In this document: positions 9,801 to 16,616 of the stretch, one piece after another
Numbering within the stretch: position 1 is the first letter of the stretch
Layout: the number at the start of each line of letters is the position of its first letter
Assembly (NCBI GenBank): GCA_035546295.1
Contig: DATKBT010000186.1
Location: 1 to 64,000, forward strand
Direction of reading: 5' to 3'
DNA from: DATKBT01 sp035546295
Lineage (GTDB): Bacteria > Acidobacteriota > Thermoanaerobaculia > Multivoradales > Multivoraceae
Length of the DNA: 64,000 bases
Made by a program: the position numbers and the translations under genes
The notes under the pieces: model-generated
Told to the model about the DNA's origin: nothing
The model's database searches: none
The model's input: the letters and a program-made list of their open reading frames with translations, nothing else

Positions 9801-10537
9801 TGCCGTCGATCGGACTGCCGCTGGGCAAGGACAAGAGCATGGTGGTCGCTCTCGCGGACCTGCTCGAGCCCGGCGAGCGGGCGACCGGACGGCTCGAGCT
9901 GAGGATCGCGAGCTCGATGGAGGTCTACTGGGACGCGGCGGCGCTGGCGCCGGGAACCGAGCCGCCGCCCGGCGCGCTGCGCATCACGCGACTCGAGCCT
10001 TCGGCCGCCGACCTGCACTTCCGGGGGAGCTCACGGCTGATCCGCGATTCTCCGAGCTCGCCTCACCGGTTCGACTACTCGCTGGTCGACGCTCGCCCGC
10101 CGTTTCCGCCGATGGCGGGAGCTCACACCCGCTACGGCGACGTGCTGGAGCTGCTGGCGAGCGAGGACGACCGCACGATCGTGATGAGCCCGGGGGACGA
10201 GCTGACGGTGCGCTACCCTGCCGGCTCGCTGCCTCCTCTGCCTGCCGGCTGGCGGCGCGACTGGGTGCTGTACACCGACGGCTGGGTCAAGGACGCCGAC
10301 TTCCACACTCGCTCGTCGCAGACGGTGGAGCCCCTGCCGTTTCACGGGATGAGCAGCTACCCAGAGCATGCCGAGCGCTCGCCGCTCGCCGCGCGTCCCG
10401 GGATCAGCGACGACCTCGACGAATACCAGACGCGCATCCTGCCGGAACAGAGCGCCCCGGCCGGCGGCGACCGCGGCATGCGGCAGCGGCTCCGAAGGCC
10501 GCACGCGCGACGCCCGGCTACTTCCCTTCGCCACTGA
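6845..10537 (+). CDS. Large TPR / FG-GAP / UnbV-like surface protein
   Basis: 1230 aa, starting at a GTG overlapping the previous stop (GTGA), so translation is probably coupled. Order: signal peptide (1-40); TPR-like repeats (about 50-260: LARLLPDNLLPRVNLAIVYF, DALAAIERARAIAPES); a linker; six calcium-loop propeller blades (about 395-670: DVDQDERPD, DLDHDGDID, DLDGDGDLD, DLDGDGRFD, DLDLDGDLD, DADGDGDLD); a UnbV-like module (WLALRLRGLND ... NRIGLGARRQADVLRVVWTNG); and a last 450 residues opening with CPFLYTWDGDGFSFVTDLMW that match no domain I can name. It looks like an elaborated partner of the CRTAC1 protein, acting on the cell surface. Its 3' end overlaps the convergent AraC-type gene by 20 bp. 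Confidence 0.85.
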   Translation: MSTNRRARLAPLLATALAAATAGELLASRAHAPGQQPAGSRATLSAADRLDEEQLREAVRLAGGSLADLEAGNYGRSEQALLELARLLPDNLLPRVNLAIVYFQLGRRDDALAAIERARAIAPESTEALYTLARILMRASAEDPALRPRFERALDELERVAPRDPRPHWLRASALLEAGRFGEALAPLQAAIERSRENLVLLVETLAASARAGEVDRASDALDAVEDRLNGFDDRAQRFADRARDAILDGDAAGLRPAALTLQNLLRPTALYQVGRAELEGREGGRVLFPQLEFEPPLPKSVQGGQDLEIALVDATADWSFAEAGSVTALEVAREAGPPGDGAAAGVADTLLALLEGGTVRRVVARARVAAPGEDSARATAWPDLPASPRSDSAELLLSYDVDQDERPDLIAAIPEGVFLARGSERTAASAAASAAADWERLAPAGEVTFVLPVDLDHDGDIDLLVGRHDRTLYLQNRGGGGFVDASAELGVASIVAADAVAADLDGDGDLDLALATADGVRLLDNRRSGPLMALPPIAAGEVVSAIAAGDLDGDGRFDLVLGAPAAPGGIRVMLNRPAGWSEATIGSPPSPAGPSTAASNPAQVRDVALIDLDLDGDLDVVALAGSELRWLRNRREAGLAIESAHALAGEGERLVPFDADGDGDLDLAIRLAAGGAQLLRNDGAERNQWLALRLRGLNDSNAKNNTQGLHARIEVRVGTELQTLMGNGGINRIGLGARRQADVLRVVWTNGLAQTWQQLGARQTLVEEQVLKGSCPFLYTWDGDGFSFVTDLMWRSTLGMVFADGSPAPHHSARDWILIPGERLVAAGDELWLQVTDELWETIYVDRQSLLAVDHPAELELVVDETFGPPPFPAEAPLHVVGRRLEPVSAIDHAGANRLDEIAARDRRYVAPLPTTRHQGVTSGHWLAIEFEGVPARGPLDLLLWGWVFPADTTINTALAQDPTRDAATPALEVRRADGSWRTLLPSIGLPLGKDKSMVVALADLLEPGERATGRLELRIASSMEVYWDAAALAPGTEPPPGALRITRLEPSAADLHFRGSSRLIRDSPSSPHRFDYSLVDARPPFPPMAGAHTRYGDVLELLASEDDRTIVMSPGDELTVRYPAGSLPPLPAGWRRDWVLYTDGWVKDADFHTRSSQTVEPLPFHGMSSYPEHAERSPLAARPGISDDLDEYQTRILPEQSAPAGGDRGMRQRLRRPHARRPATSLRH

Positions 10538-10988
10538 CCATCGAACGGAACTGCTTCGGCGTCATCCCGAGCCGCTTCTTGAACGCGCGCTCCATGGTGC
10601 GCAGATGACCGAAGCCGACCTCCTTGGCGATGGCCTCGAGAGGCTTACGGCGGCGGCGCAGGTGGCGCGTCGCTTCGAGCACGCGCAGGCTCGACAACCA
10701 GGTCGAGAAGTTGGTGCCGACGCTGGTGTGGAACCAGGTGGAGAAGTACGTGTACTCGAAGCGCGCGATGCGGGCGACGCGCTTGAGCGAGAGCCGCTGC
10801 GACAGCCGGCTCTCGGCGAACCTGCGCACGCGGGCCAGCTTGGGGATCTCGGACATCACGTCGGCCCACTCCTCGACCTCTCGAGCCAAGCGGGCGACCG
10901 CCATCTCCGCCTCCTGATCCCGCGCAGTCGCGCTCGCCTTGCGCCGCGTCGGCTTCCTTCCCTTGGCGGCCTTTCCGCGAGCTGCCAT
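10518..10988 (-). CDS. Small AraC-type helix-turn-helix DNA-binding protein
   Basis: 156 aa. The basic N-terminal tail (MAARGKAAKGRKPTRRK) is followed by a helical linker and, at residues about 53-150, an AraC/XylS-type double helix-turn-helix: LSLKRVARIARFEYTYFSTW as the first HTH, then PLEAIAKEVGFGHLRTMERA and FKKRLGMTPKQFR, the conserved second HTH and its tail. There is no ligand-binding domain, so it is either constitutive or controlled by its own level or a partner. The ATG has a GGGAG ribosome site. The 20-bp tail-to-tail overlap with the surface-protein gene suggests possible antisense interaction. Targets are unknown. Confidence 0.85.
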   Translation of the reverse strand: MAARGKAAKGRKPTRRKASATARDQEAEMAVARLAREVEEWADVMSEIPKLARVRRFAESRLSQRLSLKRVARIARFEYTYFSTWFHTSVGTNFSTWLSSLRVLEATRHLRRRRKPLEAIAKEVGFGHLRTMERAFKKRLGMTPKQFRSMVSGEGK

Positions 10989-11244
10989 CCGCGACTCCCA
11001 AGATCAAACGTCCCGCGACCCACACACACTTCGCGAGACCGCATCGAACGGAAAACCCGTCGAGTCTAGCAGCCGATCCGGCTCGCCGAGATGACGATCG
11101 ACGATGAACGAAGACGCCGCGAGCCGCGCCGGCGGCCGCCGTTGGCGCCAGCGTTCGTGGCCGGAAGTTCGCGGCGGCCGAGGTCGCGAATCGAGGCGAC
11201 GCCCGAGGGCCGTCCGCGCGCGACAGCACGAGCCTCGAACGCGC

Positions 11245-12507
11245 TCAGGAGCAGGGCAGGCGCGCCAGCGCGTCGCCGAGCTCGCTCGCCGCCCACTCGC
11301 GCAGGGCTGCGCTCAGCTCGCGCTCGCCGAAGCCGAGCCGATCCAACAGTGCCTCCCAACCGAACGAACCGGTGTCGCGGCCGGCGCGCAGGTACGAGCG
11401 GAACGCCTCGGCACGTTGGCTCGCGTTCCCGCCATCGAGCAGGAAGCGCACTAGGAGCGCCGAGGCGGCGTAGCGAAACGACCGCCCTTCGGGGGCCGAG
11501 AATCGCTCCCAGCCCAGCCCGGTCAGCTCGCCGAGGTCGAGCGGCGCGCGGCCCCACCCTTCGACGGTGCAGGCCAGGCTCCTGAGCTTCCCGCTCATGG
11601 TCTCGATCACGTTGAGCGCCCGCTTGCGCCCCGATCCGGTGCGCCATTCGCGACGCGAGATCCGGGGCCAACCGGACTCGGGGCATCCGACTCCCGCCGC
11701 GGCCAGGAGCGCCATGTCCTCGGCCAGTCCCTCCTCCAGCCAGGGAGGCAGCTCGTGCGCGAGGCGCCGCCGGTTCTCGAGGTGGGCGAGCTCGTGGGCG
11801 GCGATCGCCGCCACGTCGTCGGCGAGGCGCCCTCCGGCGTAGAAGGCGGCGAAGCCGATCGCCGAGAAGCCGCCGCTGGCGAGATCGGCGACCTCCGCCT
11901 CGCCCGCGACGAAGCGACGATACGCCTCCTCCTGAGTGAACACGACGGCGACGTCGGGATCCGCGTAGACCGGACGATCGAGCCCGTAGCGGCGCTCGTA
12001 GGCCTCCGAGAAGCACGCGAACAACGAATCGAGACGATCGATCAGACTCGACTCCGCATGCAGGTCCGTCCACCACTCGAGCGATCCGGTCCGTCGCATC
12101 TCGCCGTCGGTGAGCAGGTCACGAGCACGGTCGAGCCGCGCCGCCTGGAGCTCGAGCCGCTGATCGCCCAGGCCGGCTCCGGGGCTCGACACGAATGCCG
12201 CCGAAGAGCCGGTCGGCACCCACCCCTTGACCTCCCCGACGCGCACCCGGATCCAGCCCTCCTGCTCCTCGAGCACCTCGACCTCGACCTCGGCGTCGAG
12301 GCGCACGAGCGAGCGGGCCAGCGGCGACGGCTCGGCGCGGACCTCGGTGTCGGGCGGGAGGACGCGCGTAGGACGATCGATCCGCGCCCAGCCGGCGGGC
12401 GCGCCCAGCGGTTGCGCTGCGGCCGGCTCGTCGGGCTGCGCGGCGAGCGGTCCGCAGAGCGCGACGAGAACCCAGGCCAGCGCCAGGACCCGCGCCACGC
12501 TCGACAT
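11245..12507 (-). CDS. Secreted SH3-domain peptidase-like protein (HExxH, gluzincin type)
   Basis: 420 aa. A signal peptide (1-23, ending PLAAQ) precedes a bacterial SH3 module (about 48-103: TRVLPPDTEVRAEP ... GWIRVRVGEVKGWVPTGS). After a coiled segment comes a zincin core: HELAH at 238-242 and WLEEGLAED at 256-264, whose glutamate would be the third zinc ligand, as in peptidase MA-like proteins. The protein is probably exported to envelope or periplasm and acts on peptides or cell-wall material (inference from SH3 plus HExxH). The ATG at 12507 gives the best signal peptide although no strong ribosome site precedes it. It follows the VWFA-like gene by 65 bp on the same strand and is probably co-transcribed. 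Confidence 0.75.
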   Translation of the reverse strand: MSSVARVLALAWVLVALCGPLAAQPDEPAAAQPLGAPAGWARIDRPTRVLPPDTEVRAEPSPLARSLVRLDAEVEVEVLEEQEGWIRVRVGEVKGWVPTGSSAAFVSSPGAGLGDQRLELQAARLDRARDLLTDGEMRRTGSLEWWTDLHAESSLIDRLDSLFACFSEAYERRYGLDRPVYADPDVAVVFTQEEAYRRFVAGEAEVADLASGGFSAIGFAAFYAGGRLADDVAAIAAHELAHLENRRRLAHELPPWLEEGLAEDMALLAAAGVGCPESGWPRISRREWRTGSGRKRALNVIETMSGKLRSLACTVEGWGRAPLDLGELTGLGWERFSAPEGRSFRYAASALLVRFLLDGGNASQRAEAFRSYLRAGRDTGSFGWEALLDRLGFGERELSAALREWAASELGDALARLPCS

Positions 12508-12572
12508 CTCGGGAAGTGGCGAACGAATCGTCGACGGCCGCGCACCCCGACTGCGATCGCCCGGGCGCCCGC

Positions 12573-13835
12573 TCACCGCACCAGCTCGACGCCTTCGATC
12601 GGCCGCCGCAGCGAGATCCGCTGCGGCAGATGGGTGCCGTCGAACCAGATCAGGCGCTGACGCTCGAGCCCCTTGCGCACCGAGCGGGCGGCCGCCTCCA
12701 GCTTCCAGATCGTCGAGACGTCCTCGACCGGTCCCCAGCCGGCGCCCTGCCACTGGTCCGCCACCGCCGACCAGACGTGGAGCGGCACGCCGAGAGCGCC
12801 GAGATAACGGCGCACCCGCTCGGGCGTGAGCTGGCTCCTGTCCTCGGCGCGCTCGCCGAGCACCAGGACCACCGAGCGTCTCCGGTTCTGGCGGACGGCC
12901 GTGAGCCCGGCGACCGCCACCGAGTCGGCGAGGCGCTGGCTCTCCGGACCGCTCCCGGGCCAGCTCAGGTGGACCAGGTGCGCGAGCAGACGCCCCCGCG
13001 AGAGGTCGAGCTCGGAGGACGCGGGAAAGAGTCGATAGCGTGTCTCGTCGCCGCGCAGGGTGGCGGTGGCCCACAGGAACCGGGTCCGAGTGTTGCGACC
13101 GAAGTGGATGGGCACGAAGGCCGACGAGCGGGCCATGTCGGCGAGCTGCTCGCGCGCCCGCAGATCGCGGACGACGACGACCTCGGCGGCTCCGTGATCG
13201 AGCGCCACCGCTTGCAGGGTCTCGCCCTCGGACTCGAAGGCGCCGTGCAGCTCCTCGAGCGAGGGATCCCGACCCTCGACCGTGATCGGCAGCGCCATCA
13301 GCTCGCTGTTGACCTCCTCGGCGTAGAACCCGCCGAAGGTGAGCTCGGCCACGCCCGAGACGGTGCCGCCGAAGTCGACCTCGGCGCGCAGGAAGTGGAG
13401 CTGCTGCGGATCGTAGGGAGGGAGCTCGAACTCGGTGGGATCGGAGACCTCGAGCGGCTGCCCATCGAGAGCGATCGCGAAGCGGTCGGGCTCGACCGCC
13501 GCCAGGCTCTCCCAGCTCAGCCGTGCGCGGCTGCCCCGGCCATCGGCGCTGGCATCGAGCACCAGCGACACCTCGGCGGAGGGCCGCGGCAGGTTGACCC
13601 ACTGCACGGCGCGCTCGAGCTCGTTGCCGTCGGCGTCGAACGCCACCGCCTCCAGCCGATGCGGCGCGAGCTCGGCTCCGAAGTCGTGCTCGACGATCCA
13701 CGGTTCGCCCTCGAGCCGGGCCACGGTCTCGCCGTCGAAGCGCAATTCGACCGCCGCCACCCCCGGTCCGACCAGCAGCTCGAGGGTGTGGGTGCCGGTG
13801 ACGAGTCCGAGGAGCAGAGTGACGAAGGCGATCAC
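12573..13835 (-). CDS. Secreted VWFA-like protein of the acidobacterial surface cluster
   Basis: 420 aa, starting at a GTG with an AGGTAGGATCC ribosome region and a short hydrophobic signal (MIAFVTLLLGLVTG). The N-terminal 130 residues read as immunoglobulin-like beta strands (VELRFDGETVARLEG, WIVEHDFGAELAPHRLEAVAFDADG). The C-terminal half resembles the later part of a VWFA-related domain: SVVLVLGERAEDRSQLTPERVRRYL followed by VPLHVWSAV. A metal-site DxSxS motif is missing, so this is a degenerate or binding-only version. It leads the two-gene unit with the SH3-peptidase gene and belongs to the same neighbourhood as three clear VWFA-related proteins. Its precise role is unknown. Confidence 0.6.
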   Translation of the reverse strand: MIAFVTLLLGLVTGTHTLELLVGPGVAAVELRFDGETVARLEGEPWIVEHDFGAELAPHRLEAVAFDADGNELERAVQWVNLPRPSAEVSLVLDASADGRGSRARLSWESLAAVEPDRFAIALDGQPLEVSDPTEFELPPYDPQQLHFLRAEVDFGGTVSGVAELTFGGFYAEEVNSELMALPITVEGRDPSLEELHGAFESEGETLQAVALDHGAAEVVVVRDLRAREQLADMARSSAFVPIHFGRNTRTRFLWATATLRGDETRYRLFPASSELDLSRGRLLAHLVHLSWPGSGPESQRLADSVAVAGLTAVRQNRRRSVVLVLGERAEDRSQLTPERVRRYLGALGVPLHVWSAVADQWQGAGWGPVEDVSTIWKLEAAARSVRKGLERQRLIWFDGTHLPQRISLRRPIEGVELVR

Positions 13836-14366
13836 GGTTCGAGGATCCTACCTGCGATGCAGTGGAGAGGCCGGATCGAGAGCGCGCCGCCTCGCCAGCC
13901 CTCGCCGGTGACGGCGAGGGCGATCCGTCGCACTCCGCAGAGCTCGAGAGCCTCACTCGAGAGCCACACTGAGACGAGACCCGGGAGCCAAGCGAGAGCA
14001 CAGCACTCGAGGGGCGACCGCGGGAAGCTCCCACGCCGCCGCTTTGTTAGAGTGAAACGGCCGTGTGGCGTGATCTATTCTCGCCACGGCACGACCTCGA
14101 GGGCCGTCCGGACTGCCGGCCGCCGGGCCTCGATCGGCGTGGATCTCGGCGCGTTTGGAGAACCGCAGGTCGCACCTCGCCGCCGCCAGCGGTGGCAGGC
14201 GGCGACGAAGGTCGACGCTCCAGTTCCACCATCGGGTCCGCAGCGACACGCCACCGGACCTCCCGACGACGACGGCAGCGCATCGCTCGTCCTCTCCAGT
14301 CTGCCGCAGGCCGCTCCGCCGCAAGACACTTCCGTCGAACTCTGAACCATGCCGAGGATCCCGACG
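13836..14366. other. Non-coding space between divergent VWFA-type genes
   Basis: About 530 bp with no convincing gene; frames open here lack protein-like composition and signal peptides. A six-base inverted repeat GTGGCG...CGCCAC (about 14065-14087) surrounds the AT-richer TGATCTATTCT, a plausible transcription start zone for either side. No repeat family seen elsewhere in the window was found in it. Confidence 0.4.
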
Positions 14367-16127
14367 ATGACCCCGACGATCATCCAGCCTCGACTCCTCG
14401 CCGGTCTCCTGCTGGCGGCGGTCCTCGGCGGGCCGGTCCTGGCCCAGCCGCCCGGGGACGACTCGCCTTCGACGGAGCCGTTCGTCGAGACCGTCAACGT
14501 CGAGGTGGTCAACATCGACGTCTACGTCACGGACCAGAACGGCGATCCCGTCGTCGGCCTGACCAAGGACGACTTCGAGCTGGTCGTCGGCGGCAAGCCG
14601 GTGCCGATCAGCAACTTCTACGCGGTCGGCTCGGGTGTGCGCAAGATCGAGTCGGCCGAGCGGGGATCCGATCCCCCCGCCCCTGCTCCCGAAGCCGAGC
14701 CGAACGTCGCGGAACCGCCGGCGCAGCCGGTTGAGCAGGCGTCCGAAGCGCCGCCGCCCGACCAGCGCCTGTACGTCGTCGTCTACGTCGACAACTACAA
14801 CCTGACGCCGTTCAAGCGCAACAAGGTGATGAGCGAGCTGAGGGTGTTCCTCCGCGATCAGCTCAGCCCGCACGACCAGGTGATGCTGGTCTCCTACGAT
14901 CGCTCGCTCCACATGCGTGAGCCGTTCAGCGCGCGCCCGGAGAACGTGACCCGCGCGATGCTCGAGCTCGAGGACATCTCGGCTCAGCGCGTGCACGTCG
15001 ACCGTGAGCGCGTCGACATCATGCGCCGCATCGAGGACGCCGAGAACGTCACCGAGGCGATGACCATCGCGCGCACCTTCGCCGGCTCGGTGCGCAACGA
15101 CGTCTCCTTCACCATCGATGCCCTGCGCTGGATCGTCGACGGCCTGGCGGGCTCACCGGGGCGCAAGGCGGTGCTCTACGTCTCGGAGGGGCTGCCGATG
15201 ATCGCCGCCGAGGACGTGTTCTACGCCGTCCAGCAGAAGTTCAAGGAGCAGATGTCGCTCAACGAGCTAGGCGAGTTCGACATGTCACGCCGCTTCCAGG
15301 AGCTGGCGAACCAGGCGAACACCAACCGGGTGTCGTTCTACACGATCGACGCGCGTGGGCTGACCGTGCTCTCCCAGGGCACCGTCGATTACGACATCGC
15401 GGGCGAGGCCGGCGAGCGCACCTTCTTCGACACCATCCTGCGCACCAACACCCAGAGCACGATCCAGATGCTCGCCGAGCGCACAGGCGGCCGGGCGATC
15501 ATCAACACCAACCGGATCGAGCCCGACCTCCAGCGAATCTCCCAGGACTTCCGCAACTACTACTCGCTCGGTTATCTCCTGCCCGAGCAGGTCGACGGCC
15601 GCTACCGCGAGTTCGAGGTCAAGCTGAAGAACCCTCAGCGCGGCTGGAACGTCCGCCACCCGCACGGCTTCCGCTCCAAGTCGCTCGAGTCCAAGATGCA
15701 CGACGGCACGCTCTCGGCGCTGCATCTCGATCTGCAGGACAACCCGCTGGGAGCTCGCATCGTGGTCGCGCCTCCGACCCCGCGCGAGAGCGGGCTGTTC
15801 GACGTTCCGATCGGCATCGCCGTGCCCTGGGAGAACCTCCTCCTCCTGCCGCGCGACGGGCGCAACATCGGCAGGCTCAACGTCTGGTTCGTCGCCAAGG
15901 ACCAGGACGACGAGATGTCGGACGTCCAGAAGATCCCGGTCGACATCGAGATCTCGGACGCCGATCTCGAGGCGCGCAAGGGCAGCGACTTCGTCAAACG
16001 CTTCGACCTCCAGATGGAGCCCGGCTACCACGACGTCGCGATCGGCATCTACGACCAGATCGGCGGTCGCAGCGCCTTCCTGCGACGCGGCATCCCGGTC
16101 GGTCAGGCCGGCTCGACGGGGCGATAG
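14367..16127 (+). CDS. VWFA-related acidobacterial protein (paralogue 1)
   Basis: 586 aa from the ATG at 14367, which has a GAGGATC ribosome site; an ATG 18 bases upstream (14349) has none. Signal peptide 1-27 (LLAGLLLAAVLGGPVLAQ). Then the family's opening module, VNVEVVNIDVYVTDQNGDP followed by VVGLTKDDFELVVGGK, a proline/alanine-rich linker, and the VWFA fold starting at YVVVYVDNYNLTPFKRNKV and including GRKAVLYVSEG and RTGGRAIINTN. The metal site is DNYNL rather than DxSxS, so Mg-dependent ligand binding is doubtful. The last 170 residues are beta-rich. The family (acidobacterial VWFA) is exported and of unknown function. The gene converges with paralogue 2; palindromic elements fill the gap. 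Confidence 0.85.
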   Translation: MTPTIIQPRLLAGLLLAAVLGGPVLAQPPGDDSPSTEPFVETVNVEVVNIDVYVTDQNGDPVVGLTKDDFELVVGGKPVPISNFYAVGSGVRKIESAERGSDPPAPAPEAEPNVAEPPAQPVEQASEAPPPDQRLYVVVYVDNYNLTPFKRNKVMSELRVFLRDQLSPHDQVMLVSYDRSLHMREPFSARPENVTRAMLELEDISAQRVHVDRERVDIMRRIEDAENVTEAMTIARTFAGSVRNDVSFTIDALRWIVDGLAGSPGRKAVLYVSEGLPMIAAEDVFYAVQQKFKEQMSLNELGEFDMSRRFQELANQANTNRVSFYTIDARGLTVLSQGTVDYDIAGEAGERTFFDTILRTNTQSTIQMLAERTGGRAIINTNRIEPDLQRISQDFRNYYSLGYLLPEQVDGRYREFEVKLKNPQRGWNVRHPHGFRSKSLESKMHDGTLSALHLDLQDNPLGARIVVAPPTPRESGLFDVPIGIAVPWENLLLLPRDGRNIGRLNVWFVAKDQDDEMSDVQKIPVDIEISDADLEARKGSDFVKRFDLQMEPGYHDVAIGIYDQIGGRSAFLRRGIPVGQAGSTGR

Positions 16128-16304
16128 CCGGCGAGAGCGAGCCGGCGTATCCTCCGGTCTCCAGGCCGTGGGCCTCGAGCACGCGCACGCGCGAAAGCGC
16201 TCAAGCATCCGTTGCACTGGGAAAGCGCGTCGAACCGCCTGTGGAGCTGCGTTCGATCACGGCGCTGCGAGGCCGGCGAGCACTTCGCCGCGCGGATTCC
16301 CCTG

Positions 16305-16348
16305 CCGTGCAGCCCGAGCAGTCTCAGGCTGCACGGGGGGGACACGCG
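16305..16348 (+). repeat. CGTGCAGCC hairpin element, copy 1
   Basis: CCGTGCAGCC and GGCTGCACGG form a 10-bp stem, followed by a G-run and GACACGCG. The same stem plus the ccGACACGCG tail appears reversed at 52217-52256. It lies in the gap between convergent VWFA genes. A terminator or REP-like repeat is likely. Confidence 0.65.
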
Positions 16349-16393
16349 GATACGAGCGTCGAGCCGTCCGTCGAGCTTGCGCTCGGCGGCCGT

Positions 16394-16548
16394 TTCCCTA
16401 GGTCGACTAGGCCAGCGGGAAGTTCACAGTATGGTCAAAGTTCGATCAAGCCGCTGCGATCGCCCAGAGAAACGGCTGCGGCCTGGTCGACCCAGCCGCG
16501 CCCGCTTCGGGCTTGCGGCGCACGAGTGATCGGCTAGCGGGCTCGTGG
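16394..16548 (-). repeat. Dispersed intergenic element, copy 2
   Basis: Reverse complement of copy 1 (134-349), without its central insertion. It includes GAGTGATCGGCTAGCGGG at 16524-16541 and the CCTAGGTCGACTAGG end at about 16397-16411. The final bases also form one arm of the palindrome at 16533-16608. It lies between convergent genes, as copy 1 does. Confidence 0.75.
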
Positions 16549-16608
16549 TATGAGCTCGCCTCGCTTCGCTGCTCGTTGGGGAGTGGTGACCACCACGAGC
16601 CCGCTAGC
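16533..16608. terminator. Large palindrome between convergent VWFA genes
   Basis: A perfect 17-bp inverted repeat, GCTAGCGGGCTCGTGGT at 16533-16549 and its complement at 16592-16608, with a 42-base loop that itself holds GTGGTGACCAC. It ends nine bases from the TAG of paralogue 2 (16617-16619), and GCTAGC is repeated once more across that gap. No T-run follows on either strand, so it would act as a U-less bidirectional terminator or RNA-stabilising hairpin (inference). Confidence 0.6.
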
Positions 16609-16616
16609 TTCGCTAG

